From: Larimichthys crocea
Lineage: Eukaryota; Chordata; Actinopteri; Sciaenidae
Assembly: GCF_000972845.2 (NCBI RefSeq)
Contig: NC_040022.1
Span: forward strand, 5,486,979 to 5,550,978
DNA length: 64,000 nucleotides
Reading direction: 5' to 3'
Shown here: one piece after another, positions 1-34,300 of the stretch
Position numbering within the stretch: the first letter of the stretch is position 1
Layout: every line of letters begins with the position of its first letter
Program-made: the position numbers and the translations under genes
The notes under the pieces: model-generated
Database searches by the model: none
What the model saw: the letters and a program-made list of their open reading frames with translations, nothing else
What the model was told of the DNA's origin: nothing

Positions 1-508
1 TGGAATTCAGGAGTCCTCACTGCCAAGAATATTAACTTTTCTCTACAATATTTGTGATGCACAAGTCTGAAAGACATAAGCTATGTTTGTGCCACAGCTT
101 GATATTCTGCATTCATTTGATCCTCTCTTTATAATGATATTATTACTGAAGCAGTTGTTAATCTATGTAAGATACTATGGTTTCACAAATACTACTATGT
201 TGGTGAGCCATCAAAACAACACGTGCAGTTTTATTTTAAATGGATTTATGGTATTGGAATATATTTTCATTACATGACCAACAGTAGATACTTGTGTTTA
301 CTAAATATTTTGCTGGTGACAGTTTGTTACTAATGTCCAATCCTCTTAACACACCTCATCCTGTCCTTTTTAACAGTTCTCACACATATGACCAACCCTC
401 TGGTAGTCACTCACAAGCTCCTTAACACAGTCCCGTACTGTAGCGAGTGAAATCAGTGTCAGAGCCCATCTTCATTCGCTCTGTTTCTTCCCCATCCTCT
501 ACCTCCAG
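1..508 (+). other. strada: Presumed strada intron (upstream of first visible exon)
   Basis: No coding exon is recognisable here. The stretch is AT-rich and ends in a pyrimidine-rich tract and AG at 507-508, the acceptor for the first strada exon in the window. The start codon and N-terminal exons of strada probably lie to the left of the window. A 69-codon minus-strand ORF over the exon is an antisense shadow. Confidence 0.6.
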
Positions 509-3254
509 GCCCATGAGGACAGCCAGGAAAGTCTGACCTCCCTCCCACGTCGGGACACGATGGGCAGCTTCCTCCCTGACAGCGGCTCCTACGAGCTCCT
601 CACAGTTATCGGTATGTAAAGGCAAAGACACACCTGTAATTGAGTGTATTCATTTCAAGATGCACACTTTCAATGCACTTTTCAAGTTTTCAGCATTGTC
701 AAAATGTTCTTCCACTTTGCAGTGTAGTTTTTGAACAGTAGCTAATGCTAAATATTCAAAAACCACAGACTGGAGGATAGTTGTGTAACAATTACTTGAA
801 TTAGCTATTCACATCTTTGTCTGTGTTTTAGGCCGGGGCTTGGATGACTTGATGACAGTGAACCTGGCTCGATACAGACCCACTGGGGAGCACGTAGCCA
901 TCCGACGGATCGACTTGGAGTCGTGCACTAATGACATGGTTACCTACCTTCAGGTCTGCATCAATCTGCCATGGTTCGGCTCCTCTGTAGTCTTTGTTCG
1001 CCCCTTTCAGTGGATAAAATCCCCCTTCTTTCTTCTCGCTGCTTCGTTGGGAATATTTATGTAACCCTTTTGTCTGTGTTCTGATTAACTTTCCCGTCTT
1101 TTCAACTCACTGTCCTATTTCTAATTAGAGTCTGAACTATCTTCTTCTCTGCCTGTTGTCTTGACATAATAAGGTTTAATTTCCTTCCTCTGCCTCACAG
1201 GGCGAACTGCATGTGTCAAAGTTGTTTCATCACTCTAGTATTCTACCCTACAAGAGCGTCTTTATAGCTGAAAATGAACTGTGGGTCATCACTCCCTTCA
1301 TGGCTTATGGTAAGAAATACACTTAAAATGTATTCTTTTATACATAATAAAAGTATGTTAACAACATTTGAAAGCAGCCTGTAGTAATGTAATAGAGGAC
1401 GGCTTTCTCATCAGGATTTTATGTGTTTGATGGTCTTTCAGGATCAGCCAGAGATCTGATCTGCACACATTTCACTGATGGCATGGCTGAGCTGACCATC
1501 GCATATATTTTGCTGGGCATGCTCAAAGCTCTTGAATACATCCACCACATGGGATATGTGCACCGGTAAGATACACTTGTACACACATTTATTATTTCTT
1601 TTAAATTGTATAATACTAGAGTTTTATGTGCCTGTGCTGGGCTTTTTAAGTCAACATGCCAGTCCAACCATACTTGAAAATACAGATCGATGTGATATTC
1701 AGTGTCCTAACTGTCTTTGGTTATGTGTAGGAGCGTGAAGGCCAGCCATGTGTTGATCTCAGCAGACGGACAGGTCTGCATGTCAGGCCTACGGAGCATC
1801 TTCAGTCTGATCCGTCATGGCCAGAGGGCCAGAGTTGTTCACGACTTCCCCCAGTACAGCGTGAAGGTGCTGCCCTGGCTCAGCCCTGAGGTGCTGCAGC
1901 AGGTACAGCACTGCATTCCTCCATAACCAGACAATATGCAATACTGTCTCAAGTGTTTAAAATACTGTTCTGCAGCAAATGTTTAAGGGTAACAGTTAGC
2001 CAGTCTACATTTATCAACAAAGTGAAAAGGAAATATTAGTCAAACAGTAATGAAATTCTAAATTTTATATGTGAATGTTTTCTTCTCAGAACCTGCAGGG
2101 CTACGACTCACGCTCAGACATCTATAGCCTCGGCATCACAGCCTGTGAACTGGCAAATGGTCATGTGCCCTTCAAGGACATGCCAGCTACACAGGTGAGA
2201 AGTGTCCCATCAGCTCCCTACCTGTTCTTCTGCATCAAATTTTTGTTTGTCACTAGTTAGTGACAGTTAAGAAAGCGGGGTGAACTACTGTTCACCGCCT
2301 CTAACTGATGGATTATAAAAATAATTCCTGTCAATCAACAATTCTGATAGTAGTTTGATGAAAACTGAAAGGTAAAAGTAGGTAAATTAACGTTCTCTGT
2401 GTCCACTTCACTTCCACAGATGCTGCTGGAGAAGCTAAATGGGACAGTGCCATGTTTGCTGGACACCACCACAATCCCACCAGAGGAGCTGTCACTGAAA
2501 CCGTCTCGCTCTGGGGCTGACTCCGGGATCTGCGAGGGTCCAGGAGCCGGAGGTCATCGCCCCTCCAATGGAGAGCCCTCTTCTTCATCATCAGGACACC
2601 CTTACAACCGGACGTTCTCCCCACACTTCCACGCCTTTGTCGAGCTGTGCCTACAGCGAGACCCAGAGAAGAGGTGGGCCTTGCTCTTCTTGCATGCTCA
2701 AATATTGTACAGGACATGTAGAATCTTTAAGGTTCACAAATGGTCTTTTTCTGACTTTTTCCCTGCAGGCCGTCTGCCTCCACTCTCATAGGGCATCCCT
2801 TCTTCAAACAGGTGTGTAAGATACCATTTATCCTGAAATGACTTGTCATCTCTGGTACAACAAAGTGTACCAATGTATTTTAGAATGGACATAAATGTGA
2901 GTGTTATAAAATCTAGGAACTGCCATACAACCAAATTGACGCGTATTCCTAGCTGCACTGACTGTCTCAAAACACTACTAATACAACATTCATATTTCCA
3001 CACACAGCGCAAATACAAATCTTACCTTATAGTTAGTCAACAATACATTGAAAAACTAATATTTAAAAGGTTGTCCTTGTGTTTTTTCATGTTCTCAGAT
3101 AAAACGCCGGCCCTCCGAGGCGCTGCCTGAGCTGTTGCGGCCAGTGTCACCCATCACCAGCTACGAGAGCTCCCATCTGCACGACTCTCCCTCTGGACTG
3201 GCTAGTCTGGAGTCAGGTCTCAGCCACCTGGAGGTGGACGACTGGGACTTCTGA
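509..3254 (+). CDS. strada: STE20-related kinase adaptor alpha (STRADA), 5'-partial
   Basis: STRADA is a pseudokinase that binds LKB1/STK11 and MO25 (CAB39) and activates LKB1 in the cytoplasm, upstream of AMPK and cell polarity. Nine coding exons are seen: 509-611, 832-953, 1201-1309, 1442-1565, 1731-1902, 2090-2194, 2420-2673, 2769-2811, 3099-3254. They join to 395 codons plus stop and match human STRADA from the SSFLPEGG-like segment to the C-terminus. Degenerate kinase motifs are visible, numbered from the first visible codon. The VAIK lysine is Arg (VAIRR, about 56-60). HRD reads HRS (152-154). DFG reads GLR (172-174). The protein ends in DDWDF, the equivalent of the human C-terminal WEF motif that contacts MO25. 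The first exon opens in phase 0, so more N-terminal sequence is expected outside the window. A possible internal start is ATG at about 560. The assignment is secure; only the 5' end is missing. Confidence 0.95.
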
Positions 3255-4120
3255 CAATGGAGCATTAGGTGGGAAGAGACTTGTAGGATTCTGATGGGAA
3301 CCTCTCTGAGAATACAGGGAGAGATTTTTTTGTAATGGGCCCCTTGTAAATAATTCACTCCTCAACCTAAAACGAGTCGCTGTTCTCAGACAGAGGTTAA
3401 AAGCCAGCAGCCGTCTTGCCTCTTTTGGATGTCTCTCACGCGCATTTGTTCTCTAGATATGCACAGACTCTTGCACTGCACTAATGGCCTCTCTCTCTCT
3501 CTTTATTTCACACGCACACACCTGTTTACATATTGTACTCACACATGAAAAGCCCCCTGGAGCCAACACACGGGGACTCCTCTCTCCTCATGCTGAGGTT
3601 TCAGAGGAGTTCCTGTGGATGTAGCTTAAACCTGAAGATTCACATGAAATGAATCAGTGGGTAGCTGCTACTAAACCTAATCCAATTCAGAGGGGACACT
3701 CTACCTCTTGTTTCCACATGGCTGTTTGACGTGGCCCATCTGCTCAGTGTGACCACCATAAGGGTGCACACTGGTCCTCATCGCTTACTCAACCCTCTCT
3801 ACACCAGATAGAAGGTTTTGATTTTGTACCAAGGGCCGGCTAAATGAACAGCATGTTTAAGCATTTCTCAGCTCTCTGCCTGTGTTACAGTGTAACCTCC
3901 ATCTCATGCTTTTACGCATCGCTTCTGTTGCACAGAGGTTCAGCATAACATCTGTTAGAAATGTATTTCCTTGACTCTGGATGTGATGTTACTTATGTCA
4001 AACGTGAATGTTACATTGGTGCTCGTTTTCTCAGCTTGTACATTTTGAAATTGAAGGCGAGACAAAGTGTTGCAAATGTCAAACTTGACTTTTAACAATA
4101 AACATTGTTCACTTTGATGT
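3255..4120 (+). other. strada: strada 3' UTR with poly(A) signal
   Basis: This is non-coding sequence after the strada stop. An AATAAA at 4097-4102 is followed by a T/G-rich stretch, a normal vertebrate polyadenylation context. A cut about 15-25 bases downstream would place the end near 4120. No other gene is seen. Confidence 0.75.
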
Positions 4121-4176
4121 TTTAATTTGATGGTACCACACGTTGAGGCAATTAAGCATCTAAAAAAAAAAGTTAT

Positions 4177-4182
4177 TTTATT
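4177..4182 (-). promoter_or_regulatory. rnf113a: rnf113a poly(A) signal
   Basis: TTTATT on the plus strand reads AATAAA on the minus strand, 55 bases past the rnf113a stop. It faces the strada AATAAA at 4097-4102, so the two transcripts end within roughly 50-100 bases of each other and may overlap. Confidence 0.65.
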
Positions 4183-4236
4183 CCAAGTGTACACAGACAA
4201 ACACATATAGGGAGGCTGGAAAAGGTTTAGATGTTG

Positions 4237-19374
<15,138 letters not shown>

Positions 19375-20255
19375 GAGCTCCAGAGCAACAACAACAACAA
19401 CAACAACAGAGATTTAACCCCCAGCCTGTCTGCCTGGTGATGCTGCGTTGACCATGCCCCCCAAAAAAACCTGACCAAAACCTGCTCCCAGACCATCAAC
19501 AGTTCCGTGAGAATACAACAGGAAAGTCATGACACCATCTCTGTATTTTTGTACACATGAGAGTGAAGTCATCATGAAGCTGAAAGGATCCATCTCTTTT
19601 GGTTCTTTCCCTTCTCCTCGCCTTATCCGCTTGACTCTTCTCTCACAATCTCCCACAGCCACTTTGTACTTTGTCTGTGAATCCCTTCATCCACAATCAT
19701 GCAATTTCTCTGCAAACTTCTGTCAGATTTCTTTTCATTTCCTTAAATTATATTCCCATCTTGCTCCTTATTTGAACATCAGTATTCTTCCTGTGACACA
19801 GTTGTGTGTTTGTGCACTGTTCCGGCCTGTTTTTATTGAGTTTTCTTGTCAAAATGTAACCAAAACAGCACTTACAGCTCTTTGGATGCAGCCGCTTGCA
19901 AAGAGAGATGTGATGACCATTTTACGAGATAAGGATTATCCCTTTTAAAGTGAAGGATGGGTTTTTACACACTGTCCTTAAAGTGACATAGCACTGAGAA
20001 GTATGTTTTATGTGTGACTGAATGGTGTCTGGGGTCTGCCACCCCTGAAAGTGCATATCATTCCTGCTTGAGTAATCAAACACTGTTTCAGTTCGTTCAA
20101 ATCTGTGCAGCTATTTATTGAATCTATCAAATCCTACGCTACCACGTACGTTTAATATTTTTGTTTCCTGTACAGCAGTATGTTCTGTTTACACGCGCAT
20201 ACATTGGGTTTTGTTTGTTTTTTGTTGCAATAAACTTTCTTTTTCCATTATGTGT
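19375..20255 (+). other. rundc3a: rundc3a 3' UTR with (CAA)n and poly(A) signal
   Basis: The region after the stop starts with about eight CAA triplets (19386-19408) and ends with AATAAA at 20229-20234 and a TG-rich downstream element, so the transcript probably ends near 20255. The 139-codon ORF at 19529-19948 lies within the UTR and is not supported as coding. Confidence 0.75.
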
Positions 20256-22161
20256 GTCTGTTTGTGTAGATCACAACACTTTACAGAGAGTCATTTATGA
20301 CTATTTAGAGACAGAAATACGATTTTAAAAAGTGGTTTCTATGACAGGAGGTTAATGGAGATGTTGGATTGAGCAGGTGGTTGCACAGGACACATGCTCT
20401 GGCTCCATCTTGTGGTCTAACATGATACTGTGTAACATTGAATGAGTACCCACAATGCTCATTAATCCCTAAAAACAGCCTTGAGGGTCTCACAGGGAAA
20501 AACTTAAAGCTAAATTATCAAAATACATCTATAAAGATGATTCCAACAGATGGATCAAAACATTCTTTGAGTGAGCCATAACATTTCAGTGAACCCTAGA
20601 AGCACCCACCCTGCTGAAGTTTTCTTTATCACGATGCTGAAGCCCCTACCACCTGCTAGGCTGTTGATTTATGGCACACCCTGACCTCCTTGTGATCAGG
20701 GATGGGAAAAAAAATGTAGTAGCATCGTGTGGGTTTTAAATGAAAGACTTTTTCAACTTCTTGCTTTTGTTTTCTTCATGTGGTTACCCCTGATTAATCA
20801 TGATCTCTTTACTCTTAGAGAGTGATGGCTTTTTGCTGCACATAGAAGAGCGTTGCCATGTTGTTGAGCGGGGACATGGCTTGCTGTTTGCTTAGCCACA
20901 GCGCCTTTCAGAGAGCACCACATCCCACCACAGTGAACAGAGTAAGACAATGTGTGTGAACGCTTTAGTCATGCCACCAAAACAGCTAGCATCATTTTAA
21001 ATGTGATTTTTACATGATGCTATAACCTGGTACACATTGAGATGTGCTTAGGACTTAATTAAGCTTCTGTTTCTAAGTTCTAATGAGAGTATGCATGTGG
21101 TATTACAGTGCTAAGATAGAAAACTGTTCAAAAACAATATCTATACAGCCTGAGCCTTCATTGCGATTGTGTTTGTGGCTGATGGATGGATAGAAAAATA
21201 TGCATCAAAGCATTATTGATATGTTTTAATGCACTCATTACTGTCTACAAAACACAATGCAACGTTTGTATGAAAAGGGTTATTACAGCAATATTAATAA
21301 ATCTAAGCAAAACATGGTTTAAATGGCACAAACAGCTTATTGTGAGTGTTTAACTAGGAAAAGCATTTGTTGTGAGACTATATTATATTGTTAGAACTTG
21401 CTTGAACTATACACCTTGAGGAAAGTGACCATTTTTCCTCCAAATACCATATGAAAATATACTGAAGTTTTGCCCCTCTGAGCCCCTGCAGTGACCTTTA
21501 GGGGTCCCTGAACCACACTTTGGAGACCACACACACACTGTGAATAGAGCCAGGGTTTAGACGTGGGGTGAAGGGAAGGAGGGGCCAGAGGTAGTGGAGG
21601 AAAAAAAAAAATCTCAACAAAGTGGATGGGAACTTTAAGTTTTGGGAGGGGTTTCCCTTTAGGAGACAGACAGATGGATGCAATGACCAATAAGTGCTCA
21701 GTAGTATTCTGCAGCAACCAACCAGGTCGCCCCTTCCCTGGAACGATATACTACACGAGATAGTTGCACAGGTTGAGCTGGAGCTGTTGTCACTTTGCAG
21801 AAAAGGGGAAACAAGCAGCCAGTCCGTGAAAGCACCGCGTAGTCTCTGCTGGTGTCCTCTTCAGACTGCAGCATGAAGGATTGCGCGTCAGAGAATAAGA
21901 TGCGTTAAACTGCAGCGTTTACTCAGCTCGTCTCTACTTTTTTTTTTTCTTCTTCAACCCGAATGTAAGCTGTGAAGCAACCAAAAAAAAAAAAAAATCA
22001 TGGTCATCATAACAAAAGAAAGCTGGGTGCCCAACAGGAGGTCCGATCAGAGCTTCGGATCATCATTGTGGATGATGTGAATGTGGACACACACACAGAA
22101 AGAGAAAGGGAACCGCCGTGCAGAGTTGCAGTGAACGACGGGAACAAGAAGCAAAGCAAAG

Positions 22162-22163
<2 letters not shown>
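20256..22163. other. Intergenic DNA between rundc3a and fam117a
   Basis: No exon is recognised. The part from about 21700 has higher GC and is probably fam117a promoter and 5' UTR. Homopolymers occur at 21601-21611 (A), 21940-21950 (T) and 21983-21996 (A). Confidence 0.5.

Positions 22164-22197
<34 letters not shown>
22164..22197 (+). repeat. (GT)n microsatellite in fam117a 5' UTR/promoter
   Basis: About 17 uninterrupted GT units end 43 bases before the fam117a start codon. Confidence 0.9.
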
Positions 22198-22202
<5 letters not shown>

Positions 22203-22239
22203 TAAGCGGAGCCTCGTCTGTGGGAGCTGGGAGTGGGGG

Positions 22240-29366
<7,127 letters not shown>

Positions 29367-30475
29367 AGAAGGATAACTGAGCAGAGCCTCTCAGGACTTA
29401 AACCACACTGCACTGGGCCGGCAACACATAACCGTGGTTACCTGACTCATCACTGCTGTAACATGCCATGATCACTGTGATCAAAATAAGAGACTTTATG
29501 ACTGTAAGCCTTTTATCATCCTCTTCATCATACTCTCTATCATACTCTAGATTAACTGCTTTACTGATTATTTCCACCTGCAGGATGCTTGGATTCCGCT
29601 GATATTTTACCTCATCAGCACTTAAATTGTCCCAGGATTCCCCGTATGGGCTATGGATTAGAATACAGGACCGGAGTTCTGGAAATGTTGAAAAAAGCTG
29701 GAAAGGTTGTATATTTGACTGAGTTTTTGACATTGTTTTTTGATCAAACTGTTTATGGTTTTAGCGTCAGCAGTCAAAAACCCGAGCACTTAGAACACTT
29801 GCGCATCACTCTCTTACTGTCCTTTACTATTGATTAATATCCTAGTAAAGAGTTGTTACATTTAGATGAACTTACAGCTTGAGACAACGTACTTGATAGG
29901 TTTGTTCTTGACATTTCTTAAAACCGGTCGGCTGAAGAGAAATATTTTTTCGGCCTATAGTTTATGTTGGCCTACTTTTCTACAGATGTATTTCTAGGAA
30001 GATGTTTATTTTTGTATCTTTGTAACGAGTTACAAACGAGGCTTGTGATACTGTTTTTGTTCTCACTGAAGAAATCAAACCTGTATTTCCGTTTATACTT
30101 TGGTGATTTATAAGCAGGAATGGATGTTTTATTAGCTTTACTTGCCTACAGCAGGCGTCGTTCGAACTGTTGCAATGTTCTCAAAATGAGTTGGTGTTTG
30201 ATCTGAGACTCTTTTGCAGCATTAAAGCTTTTCGATATCACTTTGATATTGAAGAGGTAGATTCCCTCTGCTCGAGTTGATGTTCAAATGGATAACACAC
30301 TGCCTTCGTCACCATGATCCTATGCAACGCTGATTCAAAACATACTCTACAGTGAAAATAATAAGCTGATACATTTAATATTTGTCAGCCCTGTCTTCAT
30401 ACATGTTCAGGATGATAACAATCAAAGATGTTTAGTGTGTTGTTGCCATTGAGGAGAATAAAATAACCAAACTGT
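29367..30475 (+). other. fam117a: fam117a 3' UTR with poly(A) signal
   Basis: About 1.1 kb of AT-rich sequence after the stop, ending with AATAAA at 30457-30462. ORFs on both strands in it show no family resemblance. Confidence 0.65.
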
Positions 30476-31319
30476 CTGGGCGTTCAGATACATTGTGTTT
30501 TCCTCTTGTTGTTGTGCTCGTCCTTTGACACGTGGATTTGTGGTTTTTAAACCTAAGCACCGCCCCTTTTTAGCCGAACCCGTTTGTGATTGGTCGATAG
30601 AGCTTCTCGGTTGCCTGACATAGACCAATGAAATTAATCCACATCCTAGGACGACAAAAAGCACCGCGACATTTCCGAGGAAGGACCTCGCGTTATTTCG
30701 ATGGCTGCCTTTAAAACTGCCACACGACAAAACGGCTAAAAAAACATGAATTATGACAAGAACGAGTGACATTTCTGAAAGTGTTTTAACACAGAGTCGA
30801 CGCGGTTACGCTAAACGCAACAACACGCACTTGCGTTTAAGGTTATTTTATTTAATGAATGAATCTGATCGTTCGTGCGCGGCTGTGGATACCACCGGGG
30901 TCCTTTCGCGAAACTAATTAGCCTGACGCGATCCCTCAGTAATTACATTTTTGTTTCTGAATGAAAACACAGAGATCAGAGACTGACAGCCCCGTGCTGA
31001 TCACACAGCAGGCCCGGAGAGCTCACATGTGTGATGATGGTGCGAGATGAACGCATGGCGTGATATGTGACTGTGTGTGCAGGCAGGGAGCTTCAACAGC
31101 AGCCACTGAGCACGACACTGTTTTATTTTTGACGATTTATCAGTAAAAAAAACAAAACAAAGAAACGTTCACCGGCGTTACCACAGAAACCAACAACGTG
31201 AAACCGCGAGCGCCATTTCCGGGCTCGTGACATCGGCGATAGTGGAGCGGGACGTCGGTGTGAGGGGCGCGGGGAGCGGAGCGGTGTCGGTTACCATACC
31301 TGGGCTGGTGGACGACGGT
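30476..31319 (+). promoter_or_regulatory. slc35b1: slc35b1 promoter / 5' UTR region
   Basis: Contains an E-box/UPRE-like CACGTGG (30529-30535), an ATTGG (30589-30593), and a CCAAT at 30625-30629 followed by exactly nine bases and CCACA (30639-30643), one base from the ER stress element CCAAT-N9-CCACG. A CpG-rich segment (31190-31319) with TTCCGG precedes the start codon. A 116-codon minus-strand ORF (30422-30772) overlaps these sites and is not supported. Confidence 0.45.
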
Positions 31320-34300
31320 ATGGCTTCGGGAAAAGGAGCCGGGAAACCCGCCTCGACGTGGGACAACACGAAGATCCGGTTCATCGTTTGCTTCCTCGGA
31401 GTCTTCGTCTGTTACTTTTACTACGGAATATTACAAGAGACCATGTGAGTCCCCCGATCTGGTTCAAGAATCTTCCAGATTTTTGCACGTCGACAGTTAA
31501 ATTCAAATGAGCTTTATGTTCATCATCATATTTAAGATGCTTGTTATGCAATCGCAGAGAGATTAGATTTCAGAATGTGGCTTTGTTTGACATTTTCTTC
31601 ATATTACATAATAACAAAGCATCGGCCCCTTACATCACCGAGCAGGTGCTCTCTATTTCTAGTTCACTGAAGCTTGTATGTCATTATCCTTCATAGACAG
31701 GGGTAATGCTTCTGCTGTGTTCCTGCAACAAACATATTTCGTACATATTGTCCATGCATGTAATAAAACCAGCAGTTGCAGATCAGGCTGTACTGGTTAT
31801 AGTTATTTGTGGCTGTATAGACAGAGCAGATGACGCAAGTGCAGCTCAGCCTTTATGGCATACTGAGGCATGACACACATGGTATGTTGTTGTCAGGTTA
31901 CTAGAGAGGCAGGGGGTCGTATCCAGTTTCCAAATGATGATTTGATTTCACACCCATGCAGCCTTTATGCAAAAACTCTAGGATTGACTCTCGTTGTTAT
32001 TACACGATACTGACACCATTTCCCAGCAAGCAACACTCCACAAAAACCAACACAAATGTCACCACTGCCACCCCCTCCCTGTCAGCTGTAATTTAATGCA
32101 TTATGGCCTCCCATTTCTGTGGGGGCCTTTTCATAGCTTGGAGGCTTATGAGAGCACTCCACTCTCATGCTTCGGTCACGATTGTAGGCTTACTTTAGTT
32201 ATTGTCTGTGATCGTTTGCACTTACAGTGTTGTTTCTCTGACTTTTCCAGCACTCGAGGCGACTATGGTCAGGGAGACAAAAGGGAGAAGTTCAGATTCG
32301 CCAGGACACTGGTCTTAATCCAGTGCGTTATCAGTGCTCTGTTTGCCGAGATCTGTAAGTATGCGCTGTACATAAGAGACACGTGTCTTATGCGAATACA
32401 AGTTTGTTTTGGTTTATAGGTCTGACTGTAATATTGACAGTGTACATTCAGTCACATTTCGGCAAATCTCAAGAAAGGCTTGTTGATGAAAAATCTTCCT
32501 CTTTATCATCAGTGATCCAATTTTTTGAGAGCTCCAAGCAAGATCACACCAAGAGCTGGCTCTATGGTCTGTGTTCCCTCTCTTACCTTGGAGCCATGGT
32601 GTCCAGTAACTCAGCCCTTCAGTATGTCAACTACCCCACACAGGTGAGTCTGTGCTTTTACTGTAGATGGGGCAAAGTTAGTTGCTCAGCATGATTGTTT
32701 TAAATCCATTAGTGCTTGGTACAGTCATATCTCAGAGCTTTGTTTTATTGTGACAGGTGCTGGGGAAATCTTGCAAACCCATACCAGGTAAATCTGACAA
32801 TATCACCTTTTGGCCTACACATCACCTGGATACGTGCATGTCACATACATAATAAGATATTACAAAATAAATTATATTATCAGGGTAAAAACGACTTCTT
32901 CATCATTGAAGAGTAGCTGTAACATGGAATGACAACGGCTGGTGGTTATATACTATGATAGAAAATCCAAAAGAGCACTGAGTTAGTAAAAACACTCACA
33001 TACATCTCAAGTTAATCACTAATACTAAGTAGAGCTAATGGTTTAACAGCTCTGTCAAACAAATGTCTAAAGTTGTGGTTGCTCTTGGTAAAAAGGGAAC
33101 ATGTGTGTTGCATGTTATTTCGTCAGAGCTCAGTTAGGGTGTGTGTCAATATTGACTAAGTCAGAATATGCCAGGTTTCTATATGTGTATGGTATCTCTC
33201 TAAACAGACCAAGGACACATTGAGTAAGATTAAGCAAATCCATTTCAAATGTGTGGAGTTGAGAGCACACATGGCACGTTACAGTATGTTCTGTTTGTAC
33301 ATGAAGATTATATCTCGCCGCTCACAGTTTGGTTATCTCTTGTTACACACAGAAAAAAACACACACACACACTCTATCAGCATCCATGTTTTCCACTCAC
33401 AGGTGAAGGTCTGACATTGTATCCATGCTAGGATTAACTCAAACCAGGGTGGCATCTCACCAATGGTATCCATGGCTAAAAACCATCCATCATACTGTTG
33501 TTGTGTTGTTGCAGTGATGATCCTCGGGGTGACAATACTGAGGAAGAGGTACCCACTGGCTAAATACTTGTGCGTGCTGCTTATCGTGGGTGGTGTTGCT
33601 ATGTTCCTCTACAAACCCAACAAGAGCTCAGCTGTTGCAGATGACCATGTTTTTGGGTTTGGAGAGATTCTATTGGTGAGTTAATATACAGAAACTAATG
33701 TATTTATTGCTTTATGTTGTCTATTTGTCTGTGTCACCCTACTGTATCCTTACTTTATTTATTTGATCCTGTGTTTCACTGTCTCATAGCTGGTCTCTTT
33801 GACATTGGACGGTTTGACCGGTGTGGCCCAGGACCACATGAGGGCTCGCTTCCAGACAGGTGCCAACCACATGATGCTGAACATCAACTTGTGGTCCACT
33901 TTGGTGCTGGGACTAGGTGAGTCAATCATGCTGTCTGCCAAACTCTTGTATAACTGAACATGTGCCTTGAAGTGCCAGGACCGTGGAGGGTTTCTTTCCA
34001 AGCAAAACTACCAGGTCATTTTACTGACTGGCACACCTGCAGCCAGAGAGGAGAAACTAATGAGCAAAATCACCTTGATACGGTTCAGTACTGCCAAGAT
34101 ACAGCCGAATGAAACCGAGACAGTGACGCGTGACTGTCCTGTTTGAAACCTTTCTCTGAATAATTCTCAGAAAACGCTGCAAGGAAAGGTTTAAATATTT
34201 CTTGGCTAAACTTATTTATACACTTCGCTGCACAAAAAAGTTGAACCAGAAACAAACATTTAGTAAATTGTCTTGGTGTGCTGTTTGTTCTGACTGCACA

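Noticed and set aside
30422..30772. Minus-strand 116-codon ORF with two hydrophobic segments between fam117a and slc35b1
   Set aside because: It overlaps the CCAAT/CACGTGG promoter motifs, resembles no known protein, and has no visible minus-strand poly(A) signal or splice sites.
31227..31319. N-terminal extension of slc35b1
   Set aside because: The open frame begins at GTG. No ATG lies upstream in frame, so 31320 is the start.
31994..32419. 141-codon ORF spanning slc35b1 intron 1 and exon 2
   Set aside because: It reads through intron into the true exon frame. Only 32251-32354 is coding.
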